From Caulobacter sp. 73W (GTDB lineage: Bacteria; Pseudomonadota; Alphaproteobacteria; Caulobacterales; Caulobacteraceae), in the NCBI RefSeq assembly GCF_041021955.1, contig NZ_CP158375.1:620001-684000 (forward strand): a stretch of 64,000 nt of DNA, read 5' to 3'. A model generated the notes under the pieces. That model was not told where the DNA came from, made no database searches, and saw nothing but the letters and a program-made list of their open reading frames with translations. Each line of letters opens with the position of its first letter. Position 1 is the stretch's first letter. The translations under genes and the position numbers were made by a program. This document shows, one piece after another, positions 37,581-46,515 of the stretch.

Positions 37581-37802
37581 TCAGGCGTCGCTTTGACGCG
37601 AGGCTTCCTCCGCCACTTCCGCCTTCTCGTCCTGATCGATGTGGCGCGGCTCGGCCTGGCGGGCGACCTTTTCAGCCAGGCTGCTGGCGCCGGCGTCGTC
37701 GGCCGCGATCTCGCCCTCCGTCTCGCCGTTCGGGGCCGTGGCGCGACGCAGGGCGTCCTTCAGGTCGTCGTTGTCGTTCCCGGGGGTCTGGGCCTGGGTC
37801 AT
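37581..37802 (-). CDS. Small acidic hypothetical protein
   Basis: A 73-residue, strongly hydrophilic and acidic protein: MTQAQTPGNDNDDLKDALRR, GETEGEIAADDAGASSLAEKVARQ, then EKAEVAEEASRQSDA. It is probably disordered. An AGGAGACTCCC sequence before the ATG at 37802 (minus strand) is a good ribosome site. Function unknown; composition resembles small stress-related proteins. Confidence 0.6.
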   Translation of the reverse strand: MTQAQTPGNDNDDLKDALRRATAPNGETEGEIAADDAGASSLAEKVARQAEPRHIDQDEKAEVAEEASRQSDA

Positions 37803-37919
37803 GGGAGTCTCCTATTCGCCAAGGAAAACAACGCGCGACGCGGGCCAGTTCCTCCAAGGCGCGGCTTGCGACCTTAGGCCCCCTTCCCGAACACCCGTCT
37901 TCCGTGCATATCGCCGCCG

Positions 37920-38309
37920 ATGAGCGATACGGACCTTCCCGCAAGCGCCTCTCTGATGACTGCCATCCGGCGGGGACTGGCGCACAAGTGCCCGGCCTGC
38001 GGGCAAGGGCGGCTCTATCGCCGCTATCTCAAGGTCGACCACGATTGCGAGACCTGCGGCCACGAACTCGGCCGTTATCCCGCCGATGACGGTCCCGCCT
38101 ATGTGACCATCCTGATCGTCGGCCACCTCATCGTCGCGCCGCTGCTGTTCTTCCCCTTCGTGTGGGAGTGGCCGGTGGCGGTCACCATTCCTCTGACGCT
38201 GATCCCGCTGGCCGGGCTGACCCTGCTGCTGCTGCCGCGGATCAAGGGGGCGTTCATCGGCCTGCTGTGGCACGTCGGCCTGCGCCGCCACGAGGACGCG
38301 CCGAGCTAG
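37920..38309 (+). CDS. DUF983 family zinc-ribbon membrane protein
   Basis: A 129-residue protein with a cytosolic zinc-ribbon-like knuckle pair, HKCPACGQGRLYRRYLKVDHDCETCG (Cys-x2-Cys ... Cys-x2-Cys), and two membrane helices, VTILIVGHLIVAPLLFFPFVWEW and AVTIPLTLIPLAGLTLLLLP. These together define DUF983, often linked by context to cytochrome oxidase assembly in alphaproteobacteria, though no oxidase genes are near here. ATG at 37920. Confidence 0.92.
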   Translation: MSDTDLPASASLMTAIRRGLAHKCPACGQGRLYRRYLKVDHDCETCGHELGRYPADDGPAYVTILIVGHLIVAPLLFFPFVWEWPVAVTIPLTLIPLAGLTLLLLPRIKGAFIGLLWHVGLRRHEDAPS

Positions 38310-38386
38310 CTTCCCGGAACCGGATACGACCAACGCGGGTTGTCCAGCCGAAGCGGCGCCTTTGCGGCGTCGCAGGGAGGAAAAAC

Positions 38387-38542
38387 ATGCTCGGCACCAT
38401 CCTGATCATCATCCTGATCCTGGCCCTTATCGGCGCGCTGCCCTCGTGGGGATATTCGCGCTCGTGGGGCTATTTCCCCTCGGGCGGCCTGGGCCTCGTC
38501 CTGGTGATCATCATCATCCTGGTGCTGATCGGCAGGATCTAG
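38387..38542 (+). CDS. DUF3309 family small membrane protein
   Basis: A 51-residue protein: a first helix GTILIIILILALIGALPSW, a short SWGYSRSWGYFPSGGLG loop and a second helix LVLVIIIILVLIGRI. This Tyr/Trp/Ser loop between two Ile/Leu-rich helices is the DUF3309 layout. GGGAGG lies eight bases before the ATG. Function unknown; such proteins are small inner-membrane proteins found widely in Proteobacteria. Confidence 0.88.
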   Translation: MLGTILIIILILALIGALPSWGYSRSWGYFPSGGLGLVLVIIIILVLIGRI

Positions 38543-38607
38543 GGTTTCACCCCCGCCGCTTCTTGCCTAGGCTTCGCGCCAGGCCGTAAGCGGCGGGGGG
38601 AGTCTCA

Positions 38608-39939
38608 ATGTCTGAAACGGGCGTCGCCGACGGCGGAGAAGCCGTACCCCCCGCGTCCGTGACCCTGACCCCGCAGGCGCGCCTGAAGGCGATCCTGGGC
38701 GGGTCGGCGGGCAACCTAGTCGAGTGGTACGACTGGTTCGCCTACTCGTCCTTTTCCCTCTATTTCGCGCCCGTCTTCTTCCCCAAGGGCGACCAGACCG
38801 CCCAGTTGCTGCAGGCGGCGGCGATCTTCGCCGTGGGCTTCCTGGCGCGGCCGCTAGGCGCGTGGATGATGGGCGTCTACGCCGACCGCGCCGGCCGTCG
38901 CGCCGCCCTGTCGCTGTCGGTGCCCATGATGTGCGCCGGGGCCCTGGTCATCGCGGTCACTCCCGGCTTCGCCAGCATCGGCGCCGCTGCGCCCCTGATC
39001 CTGCTGCTCGCCCGCATCCTGCAAGGCCTGTCGGTGGGCGGGGAGTACGGGGCCAGCGCCACCTACATGTCCGAGATGGCCGGCAAGGCCCGTCGCGGGT
39101 TCTGGTCCAGCTTCCAGTACGTGACCCTGATCGCCGGGCAGCTGATCGCCCTGGGCGTGCTGATCCTGCTGCAACGGGTCATGCCCGCCGACGCCCTGGC
39201 CGACTGGGGCTGGCGCATCCCGTTCTTCATCGGCGCGGCCCTGGCCGTGATCGTGTTCTGGATCCGTCGCGGGCTGGAAGAGAGCGCGGCTTTCACCAAC
39301 GCCGCCGCCCCGGCGGAAAAGCGCGGCAAGACCATGATGCTGTTCCGGCATCACCCGCGCGAGACGCTGATGATCCTGGGTCTGACGGCCGGCGGCTCGC
39401 TCGGCTTCTACGCCTTCACCACCTACATGCAGAAGTTCCTGGTCAACACATCCGGCTTCTCCAAGACCGAGGCCACGGAGATCAGCGCCGGGGCGCTATT
39501 CTGCTTCATGGCCGCCCAGCCGCTGGTCGGCTGGCTGTCGGACAAGGTGGGGCGCAAGACCATGCTGGTCGGAGCGTTCGGCCTGGGGACCGTGCTGACC
39601 TGGCCGATCATGACCGCTATCGCCAGCACCGACAGCGCCTGGGCCGCGTTCGGCCTTATGCTGTCGGCCCTGCTGATCCTATCTGGCTACACGGCGATCA
39701 GCGCGGTCATCAAGGCCGAGCTGTTCCCGGTGCATGTGCGCGCCCTCGGCGTCGCCCTGCCCTACGCCCTGGCCAATGCGGTGTTCGGCGGCACGGCGGA
39801 GTCCGTGGCCCTGCTGTTCAAGCAGCAGGGGGCGGAGACCGGCTTCTACATCTATGTGGCGGCCATCATGGGCGTGGCGCTTGTCGTATCGCTGGTCCTC
39901 AAGGATACGGCCAAGCACAGCCGAATCGTGGAGGATTGA
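38608..39939 (+). CDS. MFS transporter, metabolite:H+ symporter (MHS) family
   Basis: A 443-residue, twelve-helix inner-membrane transporter. It opens with the MHS signature GNLVEWYDWFAYSSFSLYFAP, followed by RPLGAWMMGVYADRAGRRAAL (MFS motif A), ARILQGLSVGGEYGASATYMSEMA, and a second motif A, GWLSDKVGRKTMLVGAFG. The KgtP/ShiA/ProP branch carries dicarboxylates, shikimate or osmolytes; the exact substrate cannot be read. It is followed three bases later by a DUF599 gene and is probably cotranscribed with it. Confidence 0.92.
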   Translation: MSETGVADGGEAVPPASVTLTPQARLKAILGGSAGNLVEWYDWFAYSSFSLYFAPVFFPKGDQTAQLLQAAAIFAVGFLARPLGAWMMGVYADRAGRRAALSLSVPMMCAGALVIAVTPGFASIGAAAPLILLLARILQGLSVGGEYGASATYMSEMAGKARRGFWSSFQYVTLIAGQLIALGVLILLQRVMPADALADWGWRIPFFIGAALAVIVFWIRRGLEESAAFTNAAAPAEKRGKTMMLFRHHPRETLMILGLTAGGSLGFYAFTTYMQKFLVNTSGFSKTEATEISAGALFCFMAAQPLVGWLSDKVGRKTMLVGAFGLGTVLTWPIMTAIASTDSAWAAFGLMLSALLILSGYTAISAVIKAELFPVHVRALGVALPYALANAVFGGTAESVALLFKQQGAETGFYIYVAAIMGVALVVSLVLKDTAKHSRIVED

Positions 39940-39942
39940 GCC

Positions 39943-40677
39943 ATGCCGCTGTTCGACATCGCCGTCCTTTGCCTCTTCCTGTTCTGCTGGCTGTTCTATG
40001 AGCCGCTGCTGCGCTGGCTCGGACAGCACAACGGCGCGATCAACACCGACATGACCATCGTCCGGCGCGGCTGGATGAGCGAGATGGCCAGCCGGGAGAT
40101 CACCCTGCTGGACGGCCAGCTGCTGGGCCACGCCATCAACTCCGCCTCGTTCTTCGCCTCGTCCAACCTGCTGCTGATCGCAGCGGCGGCGGGCGTGCTG
40201 TTCGGCGGCGACAGCACCTGGAAGAGCATCGAGGGCCTGGCGGTCCTGGCCCCGGCCACGCGGATGCTGTTTGAGGCCAAGCTGGCCCTGGTGCTGGTGG
40301 CCCTAGCGCGCGGCCTGCTCGATTTCATCTGGTCGATCCGGCAGATGAACTACTGCCTGGCCGCCATCGGCGCCGCCCCGCAGGACGCGCCGCCCGAACT
40401 GGCAAAGGCCTATGGCGAGGCGACGGCGCGGCTGCTGAACCCGGCCCTGTCGGCGTTCAACGCCGGGGTGCGCGGCTACTACTTCGCCCTGGCGGGCGCC
40501 GCTTGGCTGCTGGGTCCCATCGCCTTCCTGGCGGCGACCAGCGGGGCCATGTTCCTGCTGGTGTGGCGGCAGCGGCGCAGCCGAGCCGCAGCGGCGATCC
40601 GCGAGATCCGCGTGCTGCTGGAAAGCGCGCCGCATCCGGCCGAGCGTCCCCGGCCGGAGCGGTCAGAGAAGTCCTAG
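39943..40677 (+). CDS. DUF599 family membrane protein
   Basis: A 244-residue integral membrane protein with four helices: [74 protein letters not shown] and the [22 protein letters not shown] region. The [11 protein letters not shown] and [10 protein letters not shown] motifs mark DUF599. Function is unknown. Three bases separate it from the MFS transporter, and its last 15 bases overlap the convergent YjbR-type gene. Confidence 0.9.
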   Translation: MPLFDIAVLCLFLFCWLFYEPLLRWLGQHNGAINTDMTIVRRGWMSEMASREITLLDGQLLGHAINSASFFASSNLLLIAAAAGVLFGGDSTWKSIEGLAVLAPATRMLFEAKLALVLVALARGLLDFIWSIRQMNYCLAAIGAAPQDAPPELAKAYGEATARLLNPALSAFNAGVRGYYFALAGAAWLLGPIAFLAATSGAMFLLVWRQRRSRAAAAIREIRVLLESAPHPAERPRPERSEKS

Positions 40678-41013
40678 GTCCTTGCGCGCCGCCTTGGTCA
40701 GCTTGGCGGCGACCAGGGCGTGGGCAGTCTTCAGCCAGTCAGCGACCTCGGCGGCGTCATGATCGTCCAGGCTCTCGAACCACACCCACTTGGCGCGGGC
40801 CAGATAGGGCGCGGGCCTGGCCATGCCGTTTTCCGTCATGACTTCGAACGCCAGGTCCGAGGCCTTGAACGAATAGCCTCCCTTCCCCGCGCCCGGTCCG
40901 GCGACGGCGAACATCTTGCCGCCGACCTTGTAGACCTGGTCGTCGCCCCACTGGACGGTCATGGTCGCCGCCGGCAGGGCCATGCAGGCGTCGTGAAACG
41001 CCTGCGGGGTCAC
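40663..41013 (-). CDS. MmcQ/YjbR family protein
   Basis: A 116-residue protein with the YjbR pattern: [62 protein letters not shown] and [22 protein letters not shown]. The fold is CyaY/double-wing-like and some members bind DNA. It starts at GTG 41013, overlapping the msrA stop (GTGA), so the two are one operon. Confidence 0.9.
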   Translation of the reverse strand: MTPQAFHDACMALPAATMTVQWGDDQVYKVGGKMFAVAGPGAGKGGYSFKASDLAFEVMTENGMARPAPYLARAKWVWFESLDDHDAAEVADWLKTAHALVAAKLTKAARKDLGLL

Positions 41014-41663
41014 GCCTCGACGCCGACGCCGATCGGGCAGACGACGCCCGTGCCGCCGATGCCGCAGTAGCCGTTCGGGTTCTTGGCCAGATACTGCTGG
41101 TGATAGTCCTCGGCGAAGTAGAACGGGCCGGCCTCGACGATCTCGGTGGTGATCGCGCCCAGGCCCTTTTCGGACAAGGCCTGCTGATAGGCGGCCTTGG
41201 ACGCGGCGGCGGTAGCGGCCTGGGCGTCGTTGCCGACATAGATGGCCGACCGGTACTGGGTGCCGATGTCGTTGCCTTGGCGCATGCCCTGGGTCGGGTC
41301 GTGGTTTTCCCAAAAGGTCTTCAGCAGGGCGTCATAGGTGATGACTTTGGGGTCATAGACCACCTGCACCACCTCGGTGTGGCCGGTCTTGCCGCTGCAG
41401 GCTTCCTCATAGGTCGGGTTCGGGGTGATCCCGCCCGCATAGCCGGCGGCGGTCACATAGACGCCCGGCAGGTTCCAGAAGACGCGCTCCACGCCCCAGA
41501 AGCAGCCCATGCCGAACACGGCGGTCTCCAGACCGTCCGGGTACGGGCCCTTGAGGGCGCGGCGGTTGATGAAGTGGGTCTCGGCGGTGGGGATCGCCTG
41601 CGGCCGGCCCGGCAGGGCGTCGGCTTGCGTCGGCAGGTCCAGGTTCTTCTTGGCGAACAGCAT
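41010..41663 (-). CDS. msrA: Peptide-methionine (S)-S-oxide reductase MsrA
   Basis: Reduces S-methionine sulfoxide in proteins and free form, using thioredoxin. The catalytic Cys54 lies in [19 protein letters not shown]; further conserved parts are [29 protein letters not shown] and [25 protein letters not shown]. Resolving Cys residues are in [16 protein letters not shown] at the C-terminus. At 217 residues it is a normal long-form MsrA with an N-terminal extension. No signal peptide is evident. It is coupled to the YjbR-type gene. Confidence 0.96.
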   Translation of the reverse strand: MLFAKKNLDLPTQADALPGRPQAIPTAETHFINRRALKGPYPDGLETAVFGMGCFWGVERVFWNLPGVYVTAAGYAGGITPNPTYEEACSGKTGHTEVVQVVYDPKVITYDALLKTFWENHDPTQGMRQGNDIGTQYRSAIYVGNDAQAATAAASKAAYQQALSEKGLGAITTEIVEAGPFYFAEDYHQQYLAKNPNGYCGIGGTGVVCPIGVGVEA

Positions 41664-41779
41664 CGGGGCCTCGGGGGAGGAGAAACGGAATGTCCCGCCC
41701 TAGATAGGAATTGTCGGCGTTTCATTCCAGCATATCCGCGTCCTGCGTGATCTTGCCGGAATCGGCGCAACATCACGCG

Positions 41780-42682
41780 GTGAGCGACACGCCCGATCCC
41801 ACCGAGCTGGAGCGGATGGCCCAGGCCCTGGAGGCCAGCGGCCAGTACCGCGTCCTGCGCAAGCTGGAGGCCCTGCCCTCCCGCCCCGCGCCGGCGGGGG
41901 TCACCCTGCGCCAGGGCGTGATCCTCGACGTGGAGACCACCGGCGTCGATCCGGCCCGCGACGAGATCATCGAGATCGCCATGCTCCCCTTCACCTACGG
42001 GACCGACGGCGAGGTCTATGAGGTGCTGCCGCCCTTCCAGGCCCTGCGCCAGCCGTCCAAGCCGATCAGCGCAGAGATCACCCGCATCACCGGCATCAGC
42101 AACGAGATGGTCGAGGGCAAGACCATGGACGCCCGCGACCTGGCGGCCTTCATCGCCCCCGCCGCCCTGATCATCGCCCACAACGCCGGCTTCGACCGCA
42201 AGTTCGTGGAGCGGTTCTGCGAGGCGTTCTCCTCCAAGGCCTGGGCCTGCTCCATGCGCGAGGTCGCCTGGGCGGAGGAAGGGTTCGAGGGGGTGAAGCT
42301 GGCCTATCTCGCCGCGTCTTGCGGGTACTTCTATGAGAAGCACCGCGCCACCAGCGACTGCGAGGCGACGCTGGAGCTGCTGCGCCGCCGGCTGGGCTCG
42401 GGCCGCACGGCCCTGGACCACCTTCTGGAGTCCGCCCGCAAGCCGAGCTGGCGTATCTGGGCCGAGAACTCGCCCTTCGACCTGAAAGACCTGCTGAAGA
42501 CCCGCGGCTACCGCTGGAACGGCGAGCCCAACGGCCTGCCCAAGTCCTGGTATGTGGACGTAGTCGACGACGCCCGCGAAGCGGAGCTGGACTTCCTGCG
42601 CGCCGAAATCTACCGCGCGCCGGACTTCACGCCGCTGATGAAGAGGATCACCGCGTTCGAACGGCATTCGGGGCGATATTGA
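41780..42682 (+). CDS. 3'-5' exonuclease, DnaQ/epsilon-like
   Basis: A 300-residue DEDDh exonuclease. Exo I is GVILDVETTGVDPARDEIIE (about 50-69), Exo II IIAHNAGFDRKFVERF, and Exo III HRATSDCEATLELL; the His and acidic residues make the two-metal site. The C-terminal 90 residues (SFDLKDLLKTRGYRWNG-like segment through DVVDDAREAELDFLRAEIY) form an extra domain of the type found in bacterial exonucleases of this group. I chose GTG 41780 over an in-frame TTG at 41711 since the latter adds sequence without conservation. Role: DNA repair or RNA/DNA end trimming. Confidence 0.88.
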   Translation: MSDTPDPTELERMAQALEASGQYRVLRKLEALPSRPAPAGVTLRQGVILDVETTGVDPARDEIIEIAMLPFTYGTDGEVYEVLPPFQALRQPSKPISAEITRITGISNEMVEGKTMDARDLAAFIAPAALIIAHNAGFDRKFVERFCEAFSSKAWACSMREVAWAEEGFEGVKLAYLAASCGYFYEKHRATSDCEATLELLRRRLGSGRTALDHLLESARKPSWRIWAENSPFDLKDLLKTRGYRWNGEPNGLPKSWYVDVVDDAREAELDFLRAEIYRAPDFTPLMKRITAFERHSGRY

Positions 42683-42836
42683 GGGGGGGGCCTCCTCCCC
42701 TGCGCAACGGGGAGGGGGACCATGCGCAGCATGGTGAAAGGGGCGACCGCCGGCACTGAGCCCAGTGGCGAGCCCTCCACCGCTTCGCGGTCCCCCTCCC
42801 CCGTCCGCTTCGCTACGGGGGAGGAGAAGAGGAACG
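42683..42836. repeat. Family B intergenic repeat, large copy
   Basis: GCCTCCTCCCCTGCGCAACGGGGAGGGGG folds on itself; ACCATGCGCAGCATGGT is a second stem; near the end CCCTCCACCGCTTCGCGG and CCCCCTCCCCCGTCCGCTTCG precede CTACGGGGGAGGAG. It separates the exonuclease from the convergent sialidase-like gene and matches blocks at 5863 and 28369 (shared CTTCGCTACGGGGGAGG-type ends). Confidence 0.7.
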
Positions 42837-42837
42837 C

Positions 42838-44025
42838 CTATCGCCCCAGCGAAGCCACCGGGACGCGGGTGACCTGCACGTCTTCCTTGTTGGCCGCGTA
42901 GCCCACGTAGAGCCAGCCGTTCCAGACCACGCTCTTGGGATAGTGATAGCCGGGCCGCTTGTACCGCCCCTCGAACCGCAGGGGCTGCAGGTCACCCTTG
43001 CCGCGCAGCAGCCAGCTGCGGTCGAAGACGCGACCGTCTGGGCTGACGGTCACGGCCAGCGGCATGCGCGGGCGATCGCTGTTGGGGGCGTTGATCAGAT
43101 AGGCGCCGCCGCCCGGTAGATTACCTGCGCTCTGCTTGGCGCGGGAGTCCGGCATGGCGGTCAGGGCCGGCGTCGTCCAGGTCGCGCCCCGGTCGCAGCT
43201 TTCGGACGCCAGTTGGCGGAAGCTCAGCTCTTCGTCGCGGAACACCATGACCGCGCAGCCGTCGGCGCGGCGGAACAGACTGGGTTCGATCTCGCGGCTC
43301 AGCTTCTTCTCGTGGGCGGCGGCGGCGCTGGACGTATCGCGCGGCAGACTGGTCATCCGCCCTTCGGTCCAGCCGCCGACGCCCAGGGGATCGTCGGTGA
43401 AGAACGGCTTGGCGATCATGCCGGGACGCAGGTGGAAAGCGGTCATCACCCGTCCGTCGATCCGGTGCGGGTCCTGCTCGATCACGCCTTCGACGGGCTT
43501 GCCGTCCGCGCCCATGACGCGGCGCGGCGCGCTCCAGGTCTCGCCGTCGCGGCTGGTGCGGTACTCGGCATAGCCGCCGGCGCCGGACTGGAAGCCCTCG
43601 GGCCAGACATTGGCGTAGGCGACCAGCACCTGGCCGTCCGTCCACCAGCCGCCACTGGACCGCATCAGACCGGCCGTCCCGGCGGGCGCCAGGGTCCTGG
43701 GCGGGGTCCAGGTCAGGCCGTCGCCGCTGACGCTGTAGGCGACCCAGGTGTCGGCGGAATCCTCGTCCCGGGCGGAGCTTTGCCACTGGGCGTAAAGGCG
43801 TCCCTTGAAGGGGATCAGCACCACGCCGTTGCTGAACCGGTCGGTCCGCTCGGTCGGCGCGAAGACGGTGAAAGTCGCAGTCTCCGGCGCAGGCTTGAGG
43901 CCAAGGTCCGGCAACTCGGACTTGAACAGGTCCGGCGCGACGCCGTAGGGCGCGGCCTGGGGACTGCTCGCCAGGGCGAGGGCCGCCGCCCCCGCCGCCA
44001 GGATGATCGTGATCGCCTTATTCAT
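42838..44025 (-). CDS. Exported sialidase-superfamily (BNR/Asp-box) protein
   Basis: A 395-residue exported beta-propeller. Signal peptide from ATG 44025: MNKAITIILAAGAAALALAS. Three Asp boxes (S-x-D-x-G-x-T-W) are visible: SVSGDGLTWTPP, TSRDGETWSAP and SCDRGATWTTP. The segment TDRFSNGVVLIPFKGRLYAQW occupies the place of the F/YRIP region of sialidases. Arg-rich and Glu residues for catalysis are not assignable with certainty, so it may be a glycan-binding propeller or a non-sialidase glycosidase. It stands alone on the minus strand. Confidence 0.78.
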   Translation of the reverse strand: MNKAITIILAAGAAALALASSPQAAPYGVAPDLFKSELPDLGLKPAPETATFTVFAPTERTDRFSNGVVLIPFKGRLYAQWQSSARDEDSADTWVAYSVSGDGLTWTPPRTLAPAGTAGLMRSSGGWWTDGQVLVAYANVWPEGFQSGAGGYAEYRTSRDGETWSAPRRVMGADGKPVEGVIEQDPHRIDGRVMTAFHLRPGMIAKPFFTDDPLGVGGWTEGRMTSLPRDTSSAAAAHEKKLSREIEPSLFRRADGCAVMVFRDEELSFRQLASESCDRGATWTTPALTAMPDSRAKQSAGNLPGGGAYLINAPNSDRPRMPLAVTVSPDGRVFDRSWLLRGKGDLQPLRFEGRYKRPGYHYPKSVVWNGWLYVGYAANKEDVQVTRVPVASLGR

Positions 44026-44104
44026 AAGGGCTGCGATAGGCGGGCATTTTCGCCGGCGGAGCAAGCGCGCGCCGAAGATCAGACGATCTCTGAACCGATT
44101 TTAG

Positions 44105-45404
44105 TGTGAGTAGCCCGAGACATGGGTGACAAAACGTACCGGACACATGGGTTACACTTTTCGCTCTCTTTGCGGGCGGGAGGTGTCGATGCCGTGGAAA
44201 GAGAGTTCGGTGATGGACGACCGACTTCGCTTTGTGGCGCGTCTGTTGGACAAGGAGCCGATGAGCGAGCTGTGCCGAGAGTTCGGGATATCTCGTAAAA
44301 CCGGCTACAAGATCCTCAATCGGTACCGGGAAGAAGGCGCCTGTGCGCTGACTGACCGATCGCGACGGCCAGTGCGCTACGCCAACCAACTGCCCGATCA
44401 GATCGAGAACCGCATCGTCAGCCTCAAGCGCGAGAAGCCGCATTGGGGCGCGCGCAAGATTCGAGAGCTGCTGGTCAGGCGGCTGGATGGTGACTTCAAG
44501 ATCCCGGCGATCAGCACGGTGCATGCTGTGTTGGACCGCCACAGCCTGGTGGAGCGCGCCAGGCGCCGCAAACGGGCGACAGGCACGCCCTTGTCAGCCG
44601 GGGCGGCTCCTAACGCCCTGTGGTGCGTCGACTTCAAAGGCGAGTTCAAGCTCGGCAACGGCCGCTACTGCTATCCGCTGACCGTCACCGACCACGCCTC
44701 GCGCTACCTGCTGCTGTGCGAAGCCCTGGACTCCACACGTCAGGACCCTGTGCTGGCGGCCTTCGAGCATCTGTTTCGGGAGCGCGGCCTGCCTCGGGCG
44801 ATCCGATCGGACAACGGGGTCCCGTTCGCCAGTCCCAACGCCCTGTTCAACCTGTCCAAGCTGTCGGTCTGGTGGCTGCGCCGGGGCATCGATATCGAGC
44901 GCATCAAGCCGGGCTGCCCGCAGCAGAACGGTCGTCACGAGCGTATGCACCGCACGCTCAAGCGGGAGACCACGCGCCCGCCAGGTCGCAACAGCCTGCA
45001 GCAGCAGGCCCGCTTCGACAGCTTCGTCGGTGAGTTCAACGACCAGCGGCCGCATGAGGCCCTGGCGATGAAGTTTCCCGCCGAGGTCTACGCTGCGTCA
45101 GAGCGTCCGTACCTGGGGCTCCCGCCGCTCACCTACCCGCTGCACGACCGCGACGCGCTGATCACCGCCTGCGGGCGACTGTGCATGTACCGAAAGCGGA
45201 TCAACATCTCGACCGTCCTGGCGGGGCAGAAGGTCGGCATCAAGGAAGTCGACGACGGCATATGGCTCGTCAGCTTCATGGATTACGATCTGGGCTACGT
45301 CGATTTGGAGCAGAAGACCTTGCAACCCCTGGGCAATCCGTTCGGCCCGAGATTGTCACCCATGTCTTAGGTACAAACCGTCACCTATGTGTCCGGGCTA
45401 TACA
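44105..45404. mobile_element. IS481-type insertion sequence
   Basis: Terminal inverted repeats: the left end reads TAGCCCGAGACATGGGTGAC and the right end, on the minus strand, TAGCCCGGACACATAGGTGAC. Each end holds two transposase-site-like copies: ACATGGGTGAC plus ACATGGGTTAC on the left, and GTCACCCATGT plus GTCACCTATGT on the right. Exact tips are uncertain by a few bases (TGT before TAGCCCG); GTGAG at 44106-44110 and 45405-45409 may be a target duplication. One transposase gene fills the element. It ends 10 bp from the tRNA-Ser 3' end. Confidence 0.85.
44189..45370 (+). CDS. IS481 family transposase
   Basis: A 393-residue DDE transposase, apparently intact. The N-terminal helix-turn-helix is MSELCREFGISRKTGYKIL with a second HTH in the 60-120 region (SRRPVRYANQLPDQIENRI, WGARKIRELL). 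The rve core has WCVDFKGEF (first Asp), LPRAIRSDNGVPFAS (second Asp) and GCPQQNGRHERMHRTLK (Glu), completing D-D-E. The C-terminus FNDQRPHEALAMKFPAEVY is typical of IS481. ATG 44189 follows GGGAGG; in-frame starts nearer the IS end are less likely. Confidence 0.93.
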   Translation: MPWKESSVMDDRLRFVARLLDKEPMSELCREFGISRKTGYKILNRYREEGACALTDRSRRPVRYANQLPDQIENRIVSLKREKPHWGARKIRELLVRRLDGDFKIPAISTVHAVLDRHSLVERARRRKRATGTPLSAGAAPNALWCVDFKGEFKLGNGRYCYPLTVTDHASRYLLLCEALDSTRQDPVLAAFEHLFRERGLPRAIRSDNGVPFASPNALFNLSKLSVWWLRRGIDIERIKPGCPQQNGRHERMHRTLKRETTRPPGRNSLQQQARFDSFVGEFNDQRPHEALAMKFPAEVYAASERPYLGLPPLTYPLHDRDALITACGRLCMYRKRINISTVLAGQKVGIKEVDDGIWLVSFMDYDLGYVDLEQKTLQPLGNPFGPRLSPMS

Positions 45405-45414
45405 GTGAGAGCTG

Positions 45415-45504
45415 TGGCGGTGAGAGAGGGATTCGAACCCTCGATAGAGTTTCCCCTATACACGCGTTCCAGGCGTGCGCCTTCAACCACTCGGCCACCT
45501 CACC
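45415..45504 (-). tRNA. tRNA-Ser (anticodon GGA)
   Basis: Read on the minus strand: acceptor GGTGAGG pairs with TCTCACC (last pair G-U), D arm GGCCGAGTGGTTGAAGGC, anticodon stem CACGC/GCGTG with loop CTGGAAC giving GGA, a long class II variable arm (GTATAGGGGAAACTCTATC), T arm GAGGGTTCGAATCCCTC, discriminator G and an encoded CCA (45417-45415). It decodes UCC and UCU serine codons. A -35/-10 pair lies upstream at 45582-45555. Confidence 0.96.
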
Positions 45505-45554
45505 AGCACACTGGAATCGGGGGTGGTTGAAACCCCCTGCGCAGGAAGGCGCGC

Positions 45555-45582
45555 AATATACTCAGGGGCGCTCGCGTAGCAA
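45555..45582 (-). promoter_or_regulatory. Promoter of tRNA-Ser
   Basis: On the minus strand TTGCTA (45582-45577) is followed after 16 bp by TATATT (45560-45555). The inferred start near 45548 gives a leader of about 44 bases before the mature 5' end at 45504. Confidence 0.6.
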
Positions 45583-45601
45583 GCGCCGTATTGCCGCTTG
45601 C

Positions 45602-45632
45602 TCACAACATCGCTCTTCGACCGATGTTGTGA
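45602..45632. promoter_or_regulatory. Perfect inverted repeat between tRNA-Ser and the Crp-type gene
   Basis: TCACAACATCG (45602-45612) and CGATGTTGTGA (45622-45632) are perfect 11-bp arms around CTCTTCGAC. It lies 94 bp before the Crp/Fnr-type gene and 20 bp upstream of the tRNA promoter. The TCACA and TGTGA outer bases recall Crp half-sites in everted order. It may be an operator or an RNA hairpin; there is no T run. Confidence 0.45.
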
Positions 45633-45726
45633 AGCTGCGCGGCGCGCGTAAGCTGTTGATCCAAGACGAAGGTCGACGAACCGATGGGCGCCTGTCCGCG
45701 TTTCCCAGACCGCAGCGGAGCGCGGC

Positions 45727-46416
45727 ATGGACGCCAACCTATTTCTCGCCGCACTGAACTCTGCTGATGAAAAGCGGCTGAGCCGCATCCTGCGCCGAGT
45801 CAGCCTCTCCCAGGACGAGATCGCCGCCATCGAGTACCAGCCGATGGAACGGGTGATCCTGCCGATCGACTGCATCCTGTCGGTGCTGGCGGTGATGCGC
45901 GACGGCCGTCAAGTCGAGACGCGGACCATCGGCTGCGAGAGCGGCTATGGCCTGCTGCACGCCCTGGGCTCGCCGCTCTCGTTCGAACGACTGCTCGTTC
46001 AGGTGGCGGGCGATGCATGGGTCACGACCTTGAGCGACCTTCGCGCGGCGGCGCAGGCCTCCCCCACCCTGACCGAGCAGATCGTGCGCTACGCCCAGGC
46101 GACCCTGATCCAGTCGGCGCAATCGACCGCCTGCAACGCACTCCATAATGTCGAGCAGCGCATGAGCCGCTGGCTGCTGATGACGCAGAGCCGGCTGGGC
46201 GGCTCCGTCGTGCCCCTGACCCAGGAGCACCTGTCGATCATGCTGGGCGTGCAGCGGACCACGGTGACCGCCACGGCCACCGTCCTGAAGACGCGCGGCC
46301 TGATCGCCTATAGCCGGGGAAAGATCCGCATCCTCGACCAGGAGGGCCTGAAGCGCGTCGCCTGCGAATGCTTCTCGACCATAGACGCCGCGACAGAAAT
46401 GATGCGTCACGGATAA
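45727..46416 (+). CDS. Crp/Fnr family transcriptional regulator
   Basis: A 229-residue regulator. Residues 10-120 form the cyclic-nucleotide-binding-type beta-roll ([43 protein letters not shown]), without the RxxRSA-like cAMP contact, so it probably responds to another signal. The C-terminal winged helix has [42 protein letters not shown], the HTH_Crp pattern. No Fnr-type cysteine cluster is present. It lies next to a perfect inverted repeat and a tRNA and beside a decayed LysR gene, in the window's accessory patch. Confidence 0.85.
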   Translation: MDANLFLAALNSADEKRLSRILRRVSLSQDEIAAIEYQPMERVILPIDCILSVLAVMRDGRQVETRTIGCESGYGLLHALGSPLSFERLLVQVAGDAWVTTLSDLRAAAQASPTLTEQIVRYAQATLIQSAQSTACNALHNVEQRMSRWLLMTQSRLGGSVVPLTQEHLSIMLGVQRTTVTATATVLKTRGLIAYSRGKIRILDQEGLKRVACECFSTIDAATEMMRHG

Positions 46417-46445
46417 CAATACATTTATCGCACATCGACATTTCA

Positions 46446-46467
46446 TGTAGTCGTAAACGCAACTACA
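46446..46467. promoter_or_regulatory. AT-rich stretch with TGTAGT/ACTACA inverted repeat
   Basis: TGTAGT (46446-46451) and ACTACA (46462-46467) flank CGTAAACGCA. The whole stretch 46417-46510 is markedly AT-richer than the surroundings. It lies between the Crp-type gene and the LysR pseudogene and could be the relic of a LysR-type control region. Confidence 0.3.
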
Positions 46468-46515
46468 GAATCAATACCGGCCCTTATTCCGTCCAGTTTA
46501 ATTTATTCTAGACTC

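Noticed and set aside
45735..46450. Minus-strand frame opposite the Crp-type gene
   Set aside because: Antisense of a gene with a clear cNMP-fold and HTH; His/Gln/Arg-rich composition is an artefact.
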